Made by a program: the position numbers and the translations under genes. Positions 1-11,247 of a stretch of DNA of 64,000 nt are shown one piece after another (within the stretch, counting starts at the first letter, position 1; every line of letters begins with the position of its first letter). The notes beneath the pieces were generated by a model. It was not told the DNA's origin. It was given only the letters and a program-made list of their open reading frames with translations, and did not search any database. Origin of the DNA: Diphasiastrum complanatum (taxonomy: Eukaryota > Streptophyta > Lycopodiopsida > Lycopodiales > Lycopodiaceae); NCBI GenBank assembly GCA_029204225.1, contig CM055114.1, forward strand, positions 12,218,455 to 12,282,454, given 5' to 3'.

Positions 1-331
1 ATACTCCTTCCTTTAGGTGGTAGGATAGCCGACGTTGTTTTTGTCATAAAGGTTTGGCTCCCTCCTTCAGTGTATTGTATGAGTCACTAGATCGGGTGGA
101 ATCCCCTTCAAATCTGAGTAGTCCTAGGCAAAAATATGCTGGTACTTTCTACACAGCTGTTTGTATTCTTCTTTTTCTCCAATGCCTAGGGAAGCACCTA
201 TTTTGATGTTCTTGGGCTCTTCTAGGGTTCCTAGATTTATCAGGCAAATATCGGCGTCTCGAACTTTGGGAGGCCGCTCTTCTGGAGTGTTCCACTCTAT
301 GTCCAGTACTGATCTCAAGTCTGGTTCATCT

Positions 332-1582
332 TCACTCGTCATCGTCCTCACTACTCGTGACCTCCTCCCACTCAGACGAAGGTATGGGTGCTCTTTCTGA
401 CTGAGGCACCTCGGGATAACCGTCGACTATGGTACGCTCTCTACCCCTTCCAAAAATCAGTACTCCTACGACTGTGCAATTGCTAAGCCTAAGCCATGGC
501 CGTCCTAGCAATATAGAGTACCCCCGGTTCTCGACGTACATCCTCATGATGTAAAAGTCCACTTGAATGGTCTTGTTAGCCACGGTAATGGATACATTCT
601 TAAGCTCGCCCTCTGGTTTGATCACAGAGTTGTTGGCTAGCTTTAGGACTGTCAAGGTAGCGAGTTCTAGAATAAAACCAGGGCAGTTTGAAAGTTCTAG
701 ACTTATGATGTTAACTGCTGACCCGACATCAACTATGGCCCCTAAAATGACTAGGCCATCTATGAGTACATCTACCTTAGGGCAGTAGCGATCTAACAAA
801 TCCGCATTTACTTTCCCTATTGTAGGTGGCTCCAATGGTCTGGTCATGGGTGGTCTCATCAATTGTTTAACCGTGCATTTAATAGTGGGTGACAACTGTA
901 CTAGTTGCCAGAGCCCTATTTCCAATTTTAGATTCTCTAGAGCTTGACCTAGGTCAATATTCCCACTCTTCAAGTTTAGGTCTATATCCTTCCTAAACCT
1001 ATGCGTTCGGGTCATGGTTCTCTTAGTTTCTAGGCCGGTTTTTTCTTTTCTCGGTCCTAGGAATCTGGGATGTCTATGCCCTTCCAAGACGCTAACCTCA
1101 CCTTGCTCTTTGGGCAGTGGATCCTCGTAGATGGGTGTAGGTTTGAATACTGGCTTCTCAATGACCACTGGGTTATCTACCTCCAGTGGTGGTTTTGGCG
1201 TAGGCTTGGGTTTCCTGGGAGGTAGCTCCGTCTGGAGGTTACTCCGGGTCACTACTAAAACCTCTTTCCTGCTCGTGGATTCCTCCAGTGTCTCAACGAT
1301 GATGAAGTTCACGGGTGGCCGATCATCTTCTATGCATGCCTTCCCTTTATCCACCTGGCTAATCCTGGGTCCGCGTTGTATGTATTGAGGTGGCCTTGAT
1401 GGCCCCGCCATTCTGTCCTCCTGGGGTCTATGGTTCACTGGCCCAGGCATCCTATTCCCAGTGTTTAATGCGTCTCTACGTACCCAACAACTATCCTCCA
1501 AGTGTCCAGGCCTCTTGCAGTACCCGCAAACTTGGTTGGGACAGTTTCGATTTAAATGATTCCCTCTACAGTGTCTACACAC
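332..1582 (-). pseudogene. gypsy gag C-terminus plus aspartic protease
   Basis: This 416-codon open frame begins with two knuckle-like motifs, CRHCRGNHLNRNC (one residue short of canonical spacing) and CGYCKRPGHLEDSC (canonical CX2CX4HX4C). A long Pro/Lys-rich linker follows. A retropepsin-like domain starts near residue 255 (VDVLIDGLVILGAIVDVGSA). The catalytic Asp is kept, but the usual D-S/T/G-G-S reads D-V-G-S, which may weaken the enzyme. The frame ends in an acidic tail just before the pol linker. It is the best-kept part of the left gypsy element, but the surrounding gag and pol are broken, so I call it a remnant. Confidence 0.8.
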
Positions 1583-1612
1583 TAAGGGATTCGGTCCTTC
1601 TATGGGGTGTCT

Positions 1613-2623
1613 CTAACCCAGCAAATTTTGGTGCCGTTTGAGAAAATTTACATCTGCTGCTAAGGTCTGCATATTCTCACTCATCACGTCCATGTATCCC
1701 TTTAGCATGGCTCTCATATCGCCTAGTTCTGCGTTAGAGCATGTGCTCTCATAGCCTCTATCGGGCATCTGTGCTTGGAGCCTTCGTGCATCTTGTGTTT
1801 GCATGTTCCTGCCTTGTCGAGGTTCAATAGCCTATATGGGGCGGGGTTCCACTATGGGGTGTGCTCCTATAGCTGCGATTGGGCCTCCTCTCCACGTTTC
1901 TGGGCTTAGGTTCAAGCTGTTCACTGCTTGCAATAGGTGGGATGCGTGGGCAACCACAATCTGTGCGTCTTCTACCACGATTGCCTTCTCTACTGCCTCA
2001 GCCAATGTCTGGGGGTTACTCTGACATACAATCATTTGTATGTCATTCTTGAGCCCTCGCAGAAAGAAGGTCCAGTAGTAATAGGGGTAGTAGTAACACA
2101 GTGGGTTCCACTTGGCGTGACAGCTCTGTCAAACGACGCCAATATTGTCAGATGGTTTCGTTACTTCCTTGTTGTAGGGAAGTCAGTGTGAACAGTAGGC
2201 CATCAGCCGTTCAGTGAGGAGCATACTCAATTAGAAACAGTCTATGGAACTCCTCAATGGTGTGAATTGAGCCTCTCTGCAGACTATGATACCAGTGCCT
2301 AGTCGTTCCAGATAAAGTGGTGGCGAAAAACATCATTTTATGACGTGGGTTTGTAATGGCATTGGTAAATCAGGTGGTCCAAAAAGCATCAATATGCTCT
2401 TCGGCACTTTCATACGGTGCTCCATGAAACTCAGGAGTGGATCCACTAAGATTGGGTAGTTCTCGGGGGGTACTACGATTGGTTCAGTCAAACGTCGTGC
2501 CATTTTGTTGGCAACAGGTTCTGTAGCAGCAGCTGTTACGTTCACTAACGGTGGTTCTGTAGCGTCGTTTGGCTCAAGTTCTGGTAGTTCTTCTATAGGT
2601 TCCAACGTATCATCCAAGTCCAT
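1613..2623 (-). pseudogene. gypsy gag (capsid region), frameshifted
   Basis: Reading down from 2623, the first frame is acidic (MDLDDTLEPIEELPELEPND) and runs to about 2333. A shifted frame then carries a retrotransposon gag signature (MMFFATTLSGTTRHWYHSL, about 2335-2275). Frames at 1832-2035 and 1613-1804 continue gag-like text. Gag packages the element RNA into particles in the cytoplasm. At least two frameshifts and a stop break it, so no full product is possible. Confidence 0.7.
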
Positions 2624-2640
2624 TATAGATGGGTGAGACT

Positions 2641-3434
2641 CATCATTTAAGACTGGTGGGACAAGAAACCCACGATTGCTTCTTCTAAGCCCTAAACGCT
2701 CGCTCTAGAGATTTGAAGTCTCTCCGTGCGGTGCTCCCTTAGACCTAGGTTTTCTTGGTATACCTATGATGTCTTGTCTAGGGTGACACTAATGATTGCT
2801 GCATAATAGATTTCTCACTTACGGATAGCAATCAACTGTTGTTGCACATGTGTTTTGTGATTTTTTCACGTTATCCTATAGGTCATCCATCCTTCGTCCA
2901 CTAATACTGCATACGACCTAACTAACTCTACTTGGTCGTTTTTCTGCTCAATCCTAATCCAACCATACCCATGAAAAGTTTTTTTTGGTTCTTTGTACCA
3001 GGTGCCGTCTTTATCGGATGCTAGGGTTGGTGGGTCGTAGGGTAATGACTTTCGACTTAGGGCTCTGGTTTTCACTTTCACCCTAGGCTTCATACATAAC
3101 CCCATTCTCTGACCTGTCCCGTCACTCTATGAAAGATTTCTAGTAGTACTTGGCATCACAGCCTAAACTCCCTTTTGGTGAAAATTGTATGCAGTCTCCA
3201 GTCCAAACAGAAGTAGAATGGCCTTGGCGAAGTCGGATCACATGCAACTAGGTTTGGATTGTGAACTCATAACATATGTTCTAGGTGTGGGATCAGCACA
3301 CATCACTGTGTGATGCTAACCACTTCATCATGTGATCAACGTGGTACTAGCCGCTTGTACGGTTATGCTAGCTTGCGGCTGATGGTTTAGATAGTGGAAT
3401 TGTTTTCAACACACGCATTCTAGGACCTACAAAA
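2641..3434. other. spacer between gypsy remnant and copia LTR
   Basis: Apart from the short open frame at 2866-3105 I see no gene. The stretch abuts the copia LTR at 3435. The five bases before the LTR (CAAAA) do not match those after the right LTR (CTCAC), so no target-site duplication is visible. Confidence 0.5.
2866..3105 (-). CDS. unidentified 79-codon open frame upstream of gypsy gag
   Basis: An open frame of 79 codons lies between the left gypsy gag and the first copia LTR. The product would be basic (starts MGLCMKPRVKVKTRALSRKS) with a middle stretch GTWYKEPKKTFHGYGWIRIE. I do not recognise it. Its place just upstream of gag in the same orientation suggests untranslated leader or extra coding DNA of the gypsy element. 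It may simply be a chance frame. Confidence 0.25.
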   Translation of the reverse strand: MGLCMKPRVKVKTRALSRKSLPYDPPTLASDKDGTWYKEPKKTFHGYGWIRIEQKNDQVELVRSYAVLVDEGWMTYRIT

Positions 3435-4084
3435 TGTGAAAGATTCAACTAGTTTCATCACATTTTGCATTATTTTCATATTTGGCATATTGAGGCCAAA
3501 ACTTGTTTTAGACTTAGAGGTTGACTTTTCAAAATTCATTAGTCTAAATTTCATTTGAATAAACACTTTTTGAAAGTGTGGGAAAGATAGAATGCGAGTT
3601 TGAGTAGATTCAATTCGAATAAGTTGGGTACATTGAATCTAGACCCAAAATTGGTAGAGTTAGCATTTTGGTGGGAAAGCCAAGTGGCCAAATAGGGTTT
3701 GGACCTGCTATAAAAGAATGTAACTCGTGGAGAGAGTCATCTTCTCTCTTCTCTATCTCATTTCATGCTTATACATGGTTCTCTTGGGTTCTACTATCCA
3801 TTGGTGCACTATCTTGGTAATTGCTTGCAATTCTATGTGTAGAATGATCTATATTTGCTATTTTTGGATCCACACATGTGAAATACAGTAGCTTGCTGGT
3901 TTTGTATGGACAGCAACAGTACATAATCATTTCATTCAAGTTTGATCAAGTTCTATTAGTGTTTGCATCTCAAATTGTGTGTAGATGCTGATTTTTCTAC
4001 ATTGGTGAAATTGGTAGTGTATTTCTCTTTCTAACCAAAGATCATTCAAGTAGATTGGATCTTAAGGATTTGAAATCTTTCACA
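3435..4084 (+). repeat. 5' LTR of Ty1/copia element (family A/B)
   Basis: This 650 bp LTR starts TGTGAAAGAT and ends with the exact inverse ATCTTTCACA. A second copy at 12705-13343 matches over the whole length, with roughly thirty substitutions and a few indels by eye (about 94-95% identity). A TATA box lies at 3709-3716 and a tRNA-Met primer site follows at once at 4085. Confidence 0.93.
3709..3716 (+). promoter_or_regulatory. LTR TATA box
   Basis: TATAAAAG sits about 275 bp into the 650 bp LTR, followed by a CT-rich stretch (TCTTCTCTCTTCTCTATCTC) typical of plant transcription starts. The right LTR keeps the same box at 12979-12986. It would drive the copia genomic RNA. Confidence 0.75.
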
Positions 4085-4096
4085 TGGTATCAAAGC
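4085..4096 (+). other. copia primer-binding site (tRNA-iMet)
   Basis: TGGTATCAAAGC follows the LTR end directly. It differs by one base from the plant copia consensus TGGTATCAGAGC, complementary to the 3' end of initiator methionine tRNA, which primes minus-strand DNA synthesis. Confidence 0.85.
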
Positions 4097-4675
4097 TTGT
4101 GTTTTAGGTTATGAAGGAGGAAATCAGATCTATCAATGATTTGGTGAAGATATCAAGTCTAGAGCATGCTAGAGAGGATTCTACACCAAAATCGGATTTT
4201 TTGCTTTTGCAGATTGGATCTTTTGTAGATCAAAACACTAAATAGGTCAATATACTTGTTCAATTCCATTTTTTAGATTCACATGCTGGATTTGGCCGAT
4301 TTTTGGATCAATGGTTCAGCCTAAGTGGTGGCTTATAGATTGCATATCAAATTTTCAACATTTGCATGTAGATTTGGAATAGTCAATTTTTTTGTGATTT
4401 TGTCAAAACCCTATTTTTGATTGGATCTCTAGATAGTGAGGTTGTTGGACCTCATTTGAGTGTGTTTCAATCTTAGGAAGTGGCAAAAGTCATTAGATTG
4501 AGGATAGATCATAGGTTGATCAAGATTCCATGATTCTATGTGTTGATTTGCTTGGATGGTTTCAAATCTTGGTGATTTCAAATCTTGGTGATTTCTTTTG
4601 AAAGCATTTGTTGTTGTTCAAAGGAGTGCTTTGTGCATTGAAGCAGGTTGAAAGAGAAGATCAGGTCATTGCTAC
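4097..4675 (+). other. copia untranslated leader
   Basis: This AT-rich leader lies between the primer site and the gag ATG. I found no coding frame. It contains a short exact direct repeat (CTTGGTGATTTCAAAT, near 4568-4592). Confidence 0.6.
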
Positions 4676-6061
4676 ATGGCAACCTCAATTGGAGTCATGT
4701 TGGAAGCCAATGGTAGGCTTACCTCAAGTAACTATTCATTATGGAAAGTGAGGATGGAGTCACTTCTTGAGATGAATGATGTTTTGGATATTGTTGTAGG
4801 TTTGGAGGAGAGACCAGCAACACAACAAGATCAATTGAGGTATGACAAGAGGGCCAAGAAGGCTCTACACATGATAAAGATGAATGTTACCAATGAACTT
4901 CTCAAGGAAGTTGGTAAGTGCACATCATCTTTGGAAGCTTGGAATTCATTGAAGAAGCTTTATGAATCCAAGTCTACTTCTAGAGTGTTGACTCTAAGAA
5001 GGCAAATCTTTTCTTGTTTGCAAAATAATGAAGAAAGTCCAAGTACTTTTGTTTTGAGAATGAAAGCATTGAATGATGAGTTAGCTTGCATAGATGAAAG
5101 CATTAAGGAAGGAGAGCTTATTCAAGTGATTCTTAATGGCTTGTTGGATGCTCATGCTAACATTTTTCAAAGTATTGCTATTCAAAAGACTTTGCCAAGT
5201 TTGATGGATCTTCAAGAGATCTTGATCAATGAGGAATATAGGCTTCAAGCAAGAGGTGGATATACATCAACACTTCAAGAGGATGCTATGTTCACAAAGG
5301 GCAAATTCAAGGGCAAAACCAAAAGCAAGTGGTCTAAAGGGCAAGATCAAGTGGATGCTTCTTCAAGTGGCAAAAATAAGGATAGATCAAAGCTCAAGTG
5401 CTTCTATTGTGGCATCAAAGGACACTTTGCAAGTGAGTGCTACAAGAAGAAGAGAGATCAAGGAGACAAGCAAGGTAATCTTACTCTTGATGAGGATGGT
5501 TTGGATATGCAAGATGCAAACGATGATGCTTTTGTGATGTCTTCATGTACGCTTGCTAATGATGGATATCTAGATCCTTGGTGGATTGATAGTGGAGCAA
5601 GTTCACACATGACATTTCACAAAGAGTACTTCACTTCTTTGTTGGCATATGGAGATGACAAGAGGGTGATGTACACGGCCAATGATGGTGAGTGTGCAAT
5701 CAAAGGGATTGGCACAATTCCTATTTCTCTCTCTACAAATAGGAATGTTCATTTGGAGGATGTCTTGTTTATTCCATCTATTACCAAGAATTTGCTTAGT
5801 GTGAGTCAAATGCTAAGTAAGGGCCTCAAGGTGGAGTTTGATGGAGATGCTTGTTTGATCAAAAGGAAGGATGTCTTGATTGGAAAAGGTAAAAGGCAAG
5901 GGACGTTGTTCAAACTTGATGCTTGTGTTATTGCTAACCAAGTTGGATGTGTTGCAAGGGAGCAAATTTCTATTCAAGAGGATGGGACACCTCAACTTCA
6001 AGTCATTGGAGGTAATGGCAAGGAAGAAGGTTGTGATTGGTCTTCCAAGTTCCTTAAGTAA
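4676..6061 (+). pseudogene. copia A gag-protease
   Basis: This 461-codon frame starts MATSIGVMLEANGRLTSSNY. The gag (UBN2-type copia capsid, about residues 15-200) includes NYSLWKVRMESLLE. A canonical knuckle CFYCGIKGHFASEC sits near 241-254. Protease follows with WWIDSGASSHM (near 302-312), keeping the catalytic D-S-G, and LEDVLFIPSITKNLLSVSQ. In copia elements gag and pol are one polyprotein. Here the frame slips at about 5950-5970, just where the integrase zinc finger should begin, and ends in nonsense at 6061. Start choice: the first ATG after the leader, giving the usual copia gag N-terminus. Confidence 0.88.
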
Positions 6062-6614
6062 TGACAAGCATGTTCTTGAGTCTTGTGCTTTGTCTAAGTC
6101 ACATAGACTACCTTATACTAGATCTATTTCTAGATCTACAAAGCCTTTTCAACTTGTACATTCGGATATTCATGGATTTACTACAATTAGCAATAGTGGA
6201 GCTAAGATGTATTTAGCATTCATTGATGATTTTAGTAGATTTTGTTGGATCTATCTACTAAAGAGCAAGGATGAAGTGTATGATGTCTTTTTCAAGTTCA
6301 AGAATGCAAGGGAGAACCAATTCTCCACAAAGATCAAGTGCTTGAGAGGTGACAATGGTGGTGAGTACATATCTAACAAGTTCAAGGCCTTTTGTGATGA
6401 GCATGGGATCAAGAGGGAGTATACAACATCAAGCACTCCACAACAAAATGGAGTGGCTGAAAGGAAGAATAGGACTTTATGTAAAAGTGCTAAAGCTATG
6501 AGGTTAAGTGCTAATTTTGACAAACCATTTTGGGATCAAACTTTGTTGTGTGCCAATTTCTTGTGCAATAGGTGGCCGAGTGCTATTTTGGATGGAAGGA
6601 CGTCCACCTTTTGA
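5950..6614 (+). pseudogene. copia A integrase, zinc finger and catalytic core
   Basis: In the +1 frame relative to gag-protease, GHLNFKSLEVM and ESCALSKSH mark the HHCC finger. The first Cys of the C-x-x-C pair reads Leu, so the finger is damaged. The DDE core looks intact: HSDIHG, LRGDNGGEY, PQQNGVAERKNRTL. A second slip near 6595 turns the C-terminal part into another frame. The role would be inserting the cDNA into the host chromosome. Confidence 0.85.
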
Positions 6615-7146
6615 GATGCTATTCAAGAGGAGGCCGAGTGTCAACTTTCTAAGAACCTTTGGATGCACATGCTATGTCAACATTACTCTTGATGATAGGA
6701 CCAAGGAGGATCCATCTTCAAGAAGAGGTATTTTTGTTGGATATAGTGAGGTGAGTAAAGCCTACAAGGTTTACATTCCTTCTACTAACAAAGTGATTGT
6801 TGGTAGAGATGTCAGTTTTTATGAGGGAAACATTCCAAAGGTGTCTTCAAGCATGATTGATGGTAAAGTAGATGGATCTAACATTCTTGATGTTGATGAG
6901 AAGGATCCTTCTTTGGATGGTGGTGATGATGGATCTTCATGAAGTCAAAAGCCAAGGAGAACATCAAGAGAAAGACAAGTACCTTCAAGGCTCACATATG
7001 ATCAAAAGGGTAAGCAAGTAGTTTCTGGAAATTATGTTGCTTTCCTAACATCTTTGGATGAGCCTACAAGTGTAGATCAAGCAAGAAAAGAAGAGGAGTG
7101 GATCCAACCAATGGATCTTGAGTATCGATCTCTTATGAAGAGTGGA
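6596..7146 (+). pseudogene. copia A integrase C-terminus and RT start
   Basis: The frame resumes as GRPPFEMLFKRRPSVNFLRT and FGCTCYVNI, the usual end of copia integrase, through VGYSEVSKAYKVYIP. It reaches a TGA at 6940-6942. The open frame beyond gives RKEEEWIQPMDLEYRSLMKSGT, the normal lead-in to copia reverse transcriptase. At about 7147 homology to RT stops abruptly. Confidence 0.8.
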
Positions 7147-8047
7147 ACATCTTTTGGAGGATCTTCTTGTGTACATGGAGCTATGCAAGTGGATGGATGT
7201 TATCTTGCTGTAAAATCAAGTAATGGATCTGGAAAACAAATTTTTTTCAATGACTTTGATGGTCAAGTTGAAGATCAAGAAATTGATCTCAAAGCGCTTC
7301 AACTAGTCAAAAGGGAAGTTGGCAATTTGGAGCTAGTCAAGAGCATGAAAGGAGAGGTAATTGGCAAAGGTGTTATGGATCTGTTTTCGCAGCATATTGA
7401 AGACTCAAGTAAGGTCAAAGGAGCCGCAAGAAAGTATTTTTCAAGTTTACTTTACTTGTTCTATCTCATGTTTGAGCAATTTCATGTGGATGTGTGCAAA
7501 TTGTCAAGATATGGTAAAACTAACTACATTGGTGAGCATTGTTTTGATGTTGGATTTGTACTAGCATTCTTGGCTGATTTTGCTGATGAAAATGAAGCTA
7601 TTGGAGGTTCATTATGTCACTCATTCATGGTCAAGTCATCAAGGTATGATGGTATCTTGAGGCAAGATGAAGATGGAGGCTCATTCATGGAGTATCATGG
7701 TGGATACAAGGCAACAAAGGACAAAGGATGAGGAGACATGCAAGCAAAAGTTGATCACTCACATTTATTGTTTGTTTGCTGTATTTTTCCAGAGAGTTCA
7801 GAGTTGGAAGCATGGTGGAATCATTCCATTTACATTCTATTTGATTCTTCATGTTCTAGTCACATTTTTACATGTAAAATTGATGTAAGAAATAGTGAAG
7901 CATCCCAAGTGGACACTATTCTCTATATCAATTATGGTTGTTTCTATTTTAAGCATTACATGATCATTGAAAGAAGGTCTATTCTTAGGAAGAAGATCAT
8001 TTTTATGATGGATCAAAGTTCTATTGTCAAAAACTATGCTAGGAGCA
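7147..8047 (+). other. about 900 bp of unrelated DNA in place of the copia RT core
   Basis: Between the RT lead-in and the first recognisable RT/RNase H text (WKLGKRVLRYIIGTRD) there is no RT motif: no YVDD, no YGLKQAPR. Instead, a frame continuous with the RT lead-in stays open for about 195 more codons to 7731, with text such as FSQHIEDSSKVKGAARKYF and FVLAFLADFADENEAIGG, which I do not recognise. A second frame is open at 7738-8058. Either a captured fragment or a substitute module of a non-autonomous family is possible. Confidence 0.6.
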
Positions 8048-8370
8048 TTGGAAGCTAGGAAAGCGAGTTTTGAGGTACATCATTGGAACTCGAGATTTTG
8101 GCATATTGTATGAGGGATCATCACCTAATCTTTTTGGATTTTCAGATTCGGACTATGTTGGAGATGTAATGGATAGGAAATCCATTAGTTCTTATTGTAT
8201 TTTCATAGGTGATGGAGCTATATCATGGATGTCAAAGAAACAAGCCACTATCTCATTGTCATCTAGTGAGGCCAAGTACAAAGCTCTTACACATTGCACA
8301 AAGGAGATGGTATGGATCAAAAGGATGATCAAGGATCTTCACTTGCTGGATTTTTTAGAGATCCCAATCA
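8048..8370 (+). pseudogene. copia A RNase H, 3' truncated
   Basis: RYIIGTRDFGILY, GFSDSDYVGD, RKSISSYCIFIGDGAISWMS and QATISLSSSEAKYKAL are standard copia RNase H landmarks. The Asp of SDSDY and the Glu of SSSEAKY are present. The domain stops near LDFLEIPI at about 8360-8370 and unrelated sequence follows, so the last third (the CDNKSA and KHI region) is missing. Confidence 0.88.
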
Positions 8371-9834
8371 TAACCAAACAATCAATCAAGAGGGCAAACC
8401 ATTCCAACCACAACCAATACATTCAAGGTAAGGTTACTAACAAACCTCACTCAATCCCCCACAATCAAGCATTCCCCTTTAAAACAAACTAGCACGTGAA
8501 CACTACAAGACAAGCATTCATTCTCAAACTAGCTCACATTACCTTCCATCCACTAACTCTCAACACTATCCTCAACACTCATCCCACAACTACAATTCAA
8601 GGCACTACCTCCAAGCAAATCACACTCATATGAGGCAAGACAACAAGGATACAAAAGCTTTAACATCAAAATACACTAACTTAACACACATCCCCAAATA
8701 CAAAGAGTTGGCTCCTTTTTATAGGAAAACCCAAGTGTCCCCCTTCAAAATGAGGCTTTGCCAATTTTCATGCCCTTCAAGCCCTCTTTGCCATTTGTCC
8801 TCAACCCATTTGATAGTACACCTAGTGGCCTCCATAAGAGAGTGGGGGAGTGGTGCATTCAAGCCTCTCTTCCAAAACTAGCCAAGTTGCCATTTTTGTC
8901 AAAGGCTAGGGAGGCCATTCAAGTTTCCCCTTTGGTACACCCTAGAAGCCCAAAATGTCAATGGCTAATGGGTGTACCTCCCAATTGTTATAGCCTCCAA
9001 GGTGTTTGGGCATTTAATATCCAAATTTTGGGTGAGGCCCTTTTTCAACCCCTATTTTTGGTAGGCGGCCTTCGTTTTTTCTTTGGGTACTTTCGTTTTT
9101 GGCCTTTCTTCGATTTTTCAAGGGTCGTGCGCCTACTGCTCATTTGTCTGGATTTTTGGCCTGTTGGATAACCACTTGGCCCGCACATTTCGTTAATTGC
9201 CCGTAAATTTCCCAACTTTGCCGTTAGGGTTTCTGTGACTCCTTGATTCTGAATCCATATTTCCCGGTCCCATTTTTACCCAAAACTTTTCTTTCTCAGT
9301 TTTTTCTTCTGTGGTTGACTTTTTTGGCATTCATGACTAGGGCTCCCATGACAACATGATTTCCCTGAAAAATACACTGAGTGATCATATATTAGTAAAA
9401 ATGGACTCACTACATGGTAGGATTTTAGCACGGTCATACCGGCTATTTTTTTACAACTGGCCATTTTTTTTTGAAAAGCCGTAAAATATTTACCGGCCAT
9501 TTCTAAGGCCGCAAAATTTGCTCTAGCCTCATTTAGGGCGGGCTGGGACCCAATTCTAGGTGGACCGACACTTTTGGCTCGGTCTTACAAAACTTGACTA
9601 CAAAATATTTTTGACGGTTTTTTCGAAAGTCAGTTTCTTACTTTAAACTGTGTCTAGCCACTTTAGGGTGGGCTAGGACCCAATTCTAAGGCAAATTTGT
9701 GCCGATTTTTCTCTAATAACCGGGTTTTACATGCCGATTTTTTCAATTATTTCAAACTTAAACTTCAATATTAGCCCGATTTTCCGTGTGAAAATATCGG
9801 CTAACATGCAGTATAGAGGTCGCTGTGAAGCAAG
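8371..9834. other. insert without recognised genes
   Basis: Sequence inserted into the copia composite. The open frames at 8630-8881 and 8758-9171 show no domain I know. There is a TATA-like TTTTATAGG near 8718 and a T-rich, C-poor middle, so an LTR of another family is possible. A 40 bp imperfect direct repeat lies at 9520-9559 and 9651-9690 (core GGACCCAATTCTA). Confidence 0.4.
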
Positions 9835-10440
9835 AGACATATGGCTTCGTATATACATATCTCAAGATTATTTTTGCCAACTTCCAATGACAAATCTTTG
9901 GATCTTGCATGAATTGGCTTAATTTGTGCACACTAAAGCTTAAATCTGGCCTAGTTATAGCTAACCAAATGAGGGAGCCAATAAGACTCCTAAAAAGAGT
10001 CATGTCCTTGAAGGATCATTCATTCTCTTTTATAGGATTTTCTACAATATGCTCCATTGAAGTATCTATGCTCTTACACTTTTCCATTTGAAATTTTTTA
10101 AGCATGGAAAGAGCATATCTAGATTGACTTATGAACGCATGATCTTTCCAAAAATCAATTTCTAGGCCTAAGATGTGGTGAAGAATTTCTAGATCTTGCA
10201 TTTTGAATTCACTACCAAGTGCACATTTTGTTTTATCAACTAGCACCAAATTATTTCCACTTAAGATTATGTCATCTACATAAATAAGAAGAATAACTAA
10301 AGAGTTATTTAAAAACTTAATGTACAATGAAGGATCATAATCACTAAGATGAAATCCGAGTGATATGAGTAATGAGTTTAGCCTTGCATACCAAGACCTT
10401 GGTGCTTGTTTAAGTCCATAAAGATCTTCTTTGGCTGAAC
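9835..10440 (-). pseudogene. copia reverse transcriptase fragment, minus strand
   Basis: Read on the minus strand this gives [14 protein letters not shown] (near 10430-10385), then after a gap VILLIYVDDIILSGNN (about 10300-10255) with an intact YVDD catalytic box, LHHILGLEID, SQSRYALSMLKKF, then SLIGSLIWLAITRPDLSFSV and HWKLAKIILRYV. That is the RT core through the connection to RNase H. Both ends are cut (at about 10440 and 9835). Frames shift several times, so it is dead. It is from a different copia lineage than the flanking units and lies opposite to them. Confidence 0.88.
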
Positions 10441-11099
10441 AACCAATGTAGGTGGTAGTTGGCCTCCATAAGACATTTGCAATGATCTATCAGCTGCTTT
10501 GGTAAGACTATCAAAAGCTGGAGATTTTTTTAGAAGAATAGTGAAATGATGATAAACAAACAGATGGAAGGTAGGGTGGAGGTGGTGACATTGGTAGATG
10601 GTGTGAACGATAGGCATGAAGATGGGCGCAGAAGTATGGCAAGAGGCCGGTTGAAGGAGACTGATTTTCCAATGCTTGTAGGAAGAGATTCAGAACCGAA
10701 TCTCTATCTAGATTTCCGAATCCTAGATTTGTTGTGCATTGGCACATTAGAAGTCTTTATCAGCATGTGGAAAGACAAATAGATGTGAGGTTGTAGAAGT
10801 GGAGAAAAACTGTCAATTCTCTATGGAGGTTGCTCTTGGTTGGACATTGTAGCAGATGAGAAAATATCAGTTTCACTTTCTTTCGACAGTGACTCATTTC
10901 ATATTAACGTCTTTTTGCATTGTGGAGCTGGTGTAGTGTGCAGTAATGTAGAAATTTGCAAGAAACTTCTCGATTGAGCAACAAGGTTAATTGTTGGTTG
11001 CTATGATGCTCGTGTTGTGTTGTCATGAGGATCCCATTGTGAGTCATAACGTACGTGGCGGGTAGGTAGGTTCTTGTTGGGTTGTTTTGGACAGTCTTT
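10441..11099. other. no gene recognised
   Basis: Open frames on both strands (for example 10546-10782 plus, 10378-10617 and 10511-10747 minus) carry no domain I recognise. The stretch joins the minus-strand copia RT to a minus-strand zinc-knuckle scrap. Confidence 0.4.
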
Positions 11100-11240
11100 G
11101 AAACTGTGTTTTCTGATACAGTCGACGCTCAGCATGGTACTTGGTCTTGACTGTACAATCAACCATGAAGTGGCCAGTTTCACCACAGATGAAACATCTG
11201 GTGTGCAATGGCCCTTGTATAACAGCATAGCCATCTTGTA
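11100..11240 (-). pseudogene. gag zinc-knuckle scrap, minus strand
   Basis: The minus strand of 11155-11196 encodes CFICGETGHFMVDC, an exact CX2CX4HX4C retroelement knuckle, with flanking basic residues (TVKTKYHAERRLY). The stretch is too short to assign to copia, gypsy or LINE. Confidence 0.65.
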
Positions 11241-11247
11241 TGGCTAA

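Larger units (their letters stand above)
1..2640 (-). mobile_element. Ty3/gypsy-type retrotransposon, gag-protease portion, broken
   Basis: A minus-strand gypsy element enters from the left edge. In transcript order it shows a retrotransposon gag domain (about 2623-2200, then 2035-1613 in shifted frames), a CCHC zinc knuckle, an aspartic protease (332-1582) and the short linker that precedes reverse transcriptase (1-351). The linker contains LKGIPPDLVTHTIH, typical of plant gypsy pol, and has an in-frame TAG where the family has Trp. RT, RNase H and integrase would lie off the left edge. Frameshifts and stops show it is no longer coding. No LTR or primer-binding site was recognised upstream of gag. 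Confidence 0.85.
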
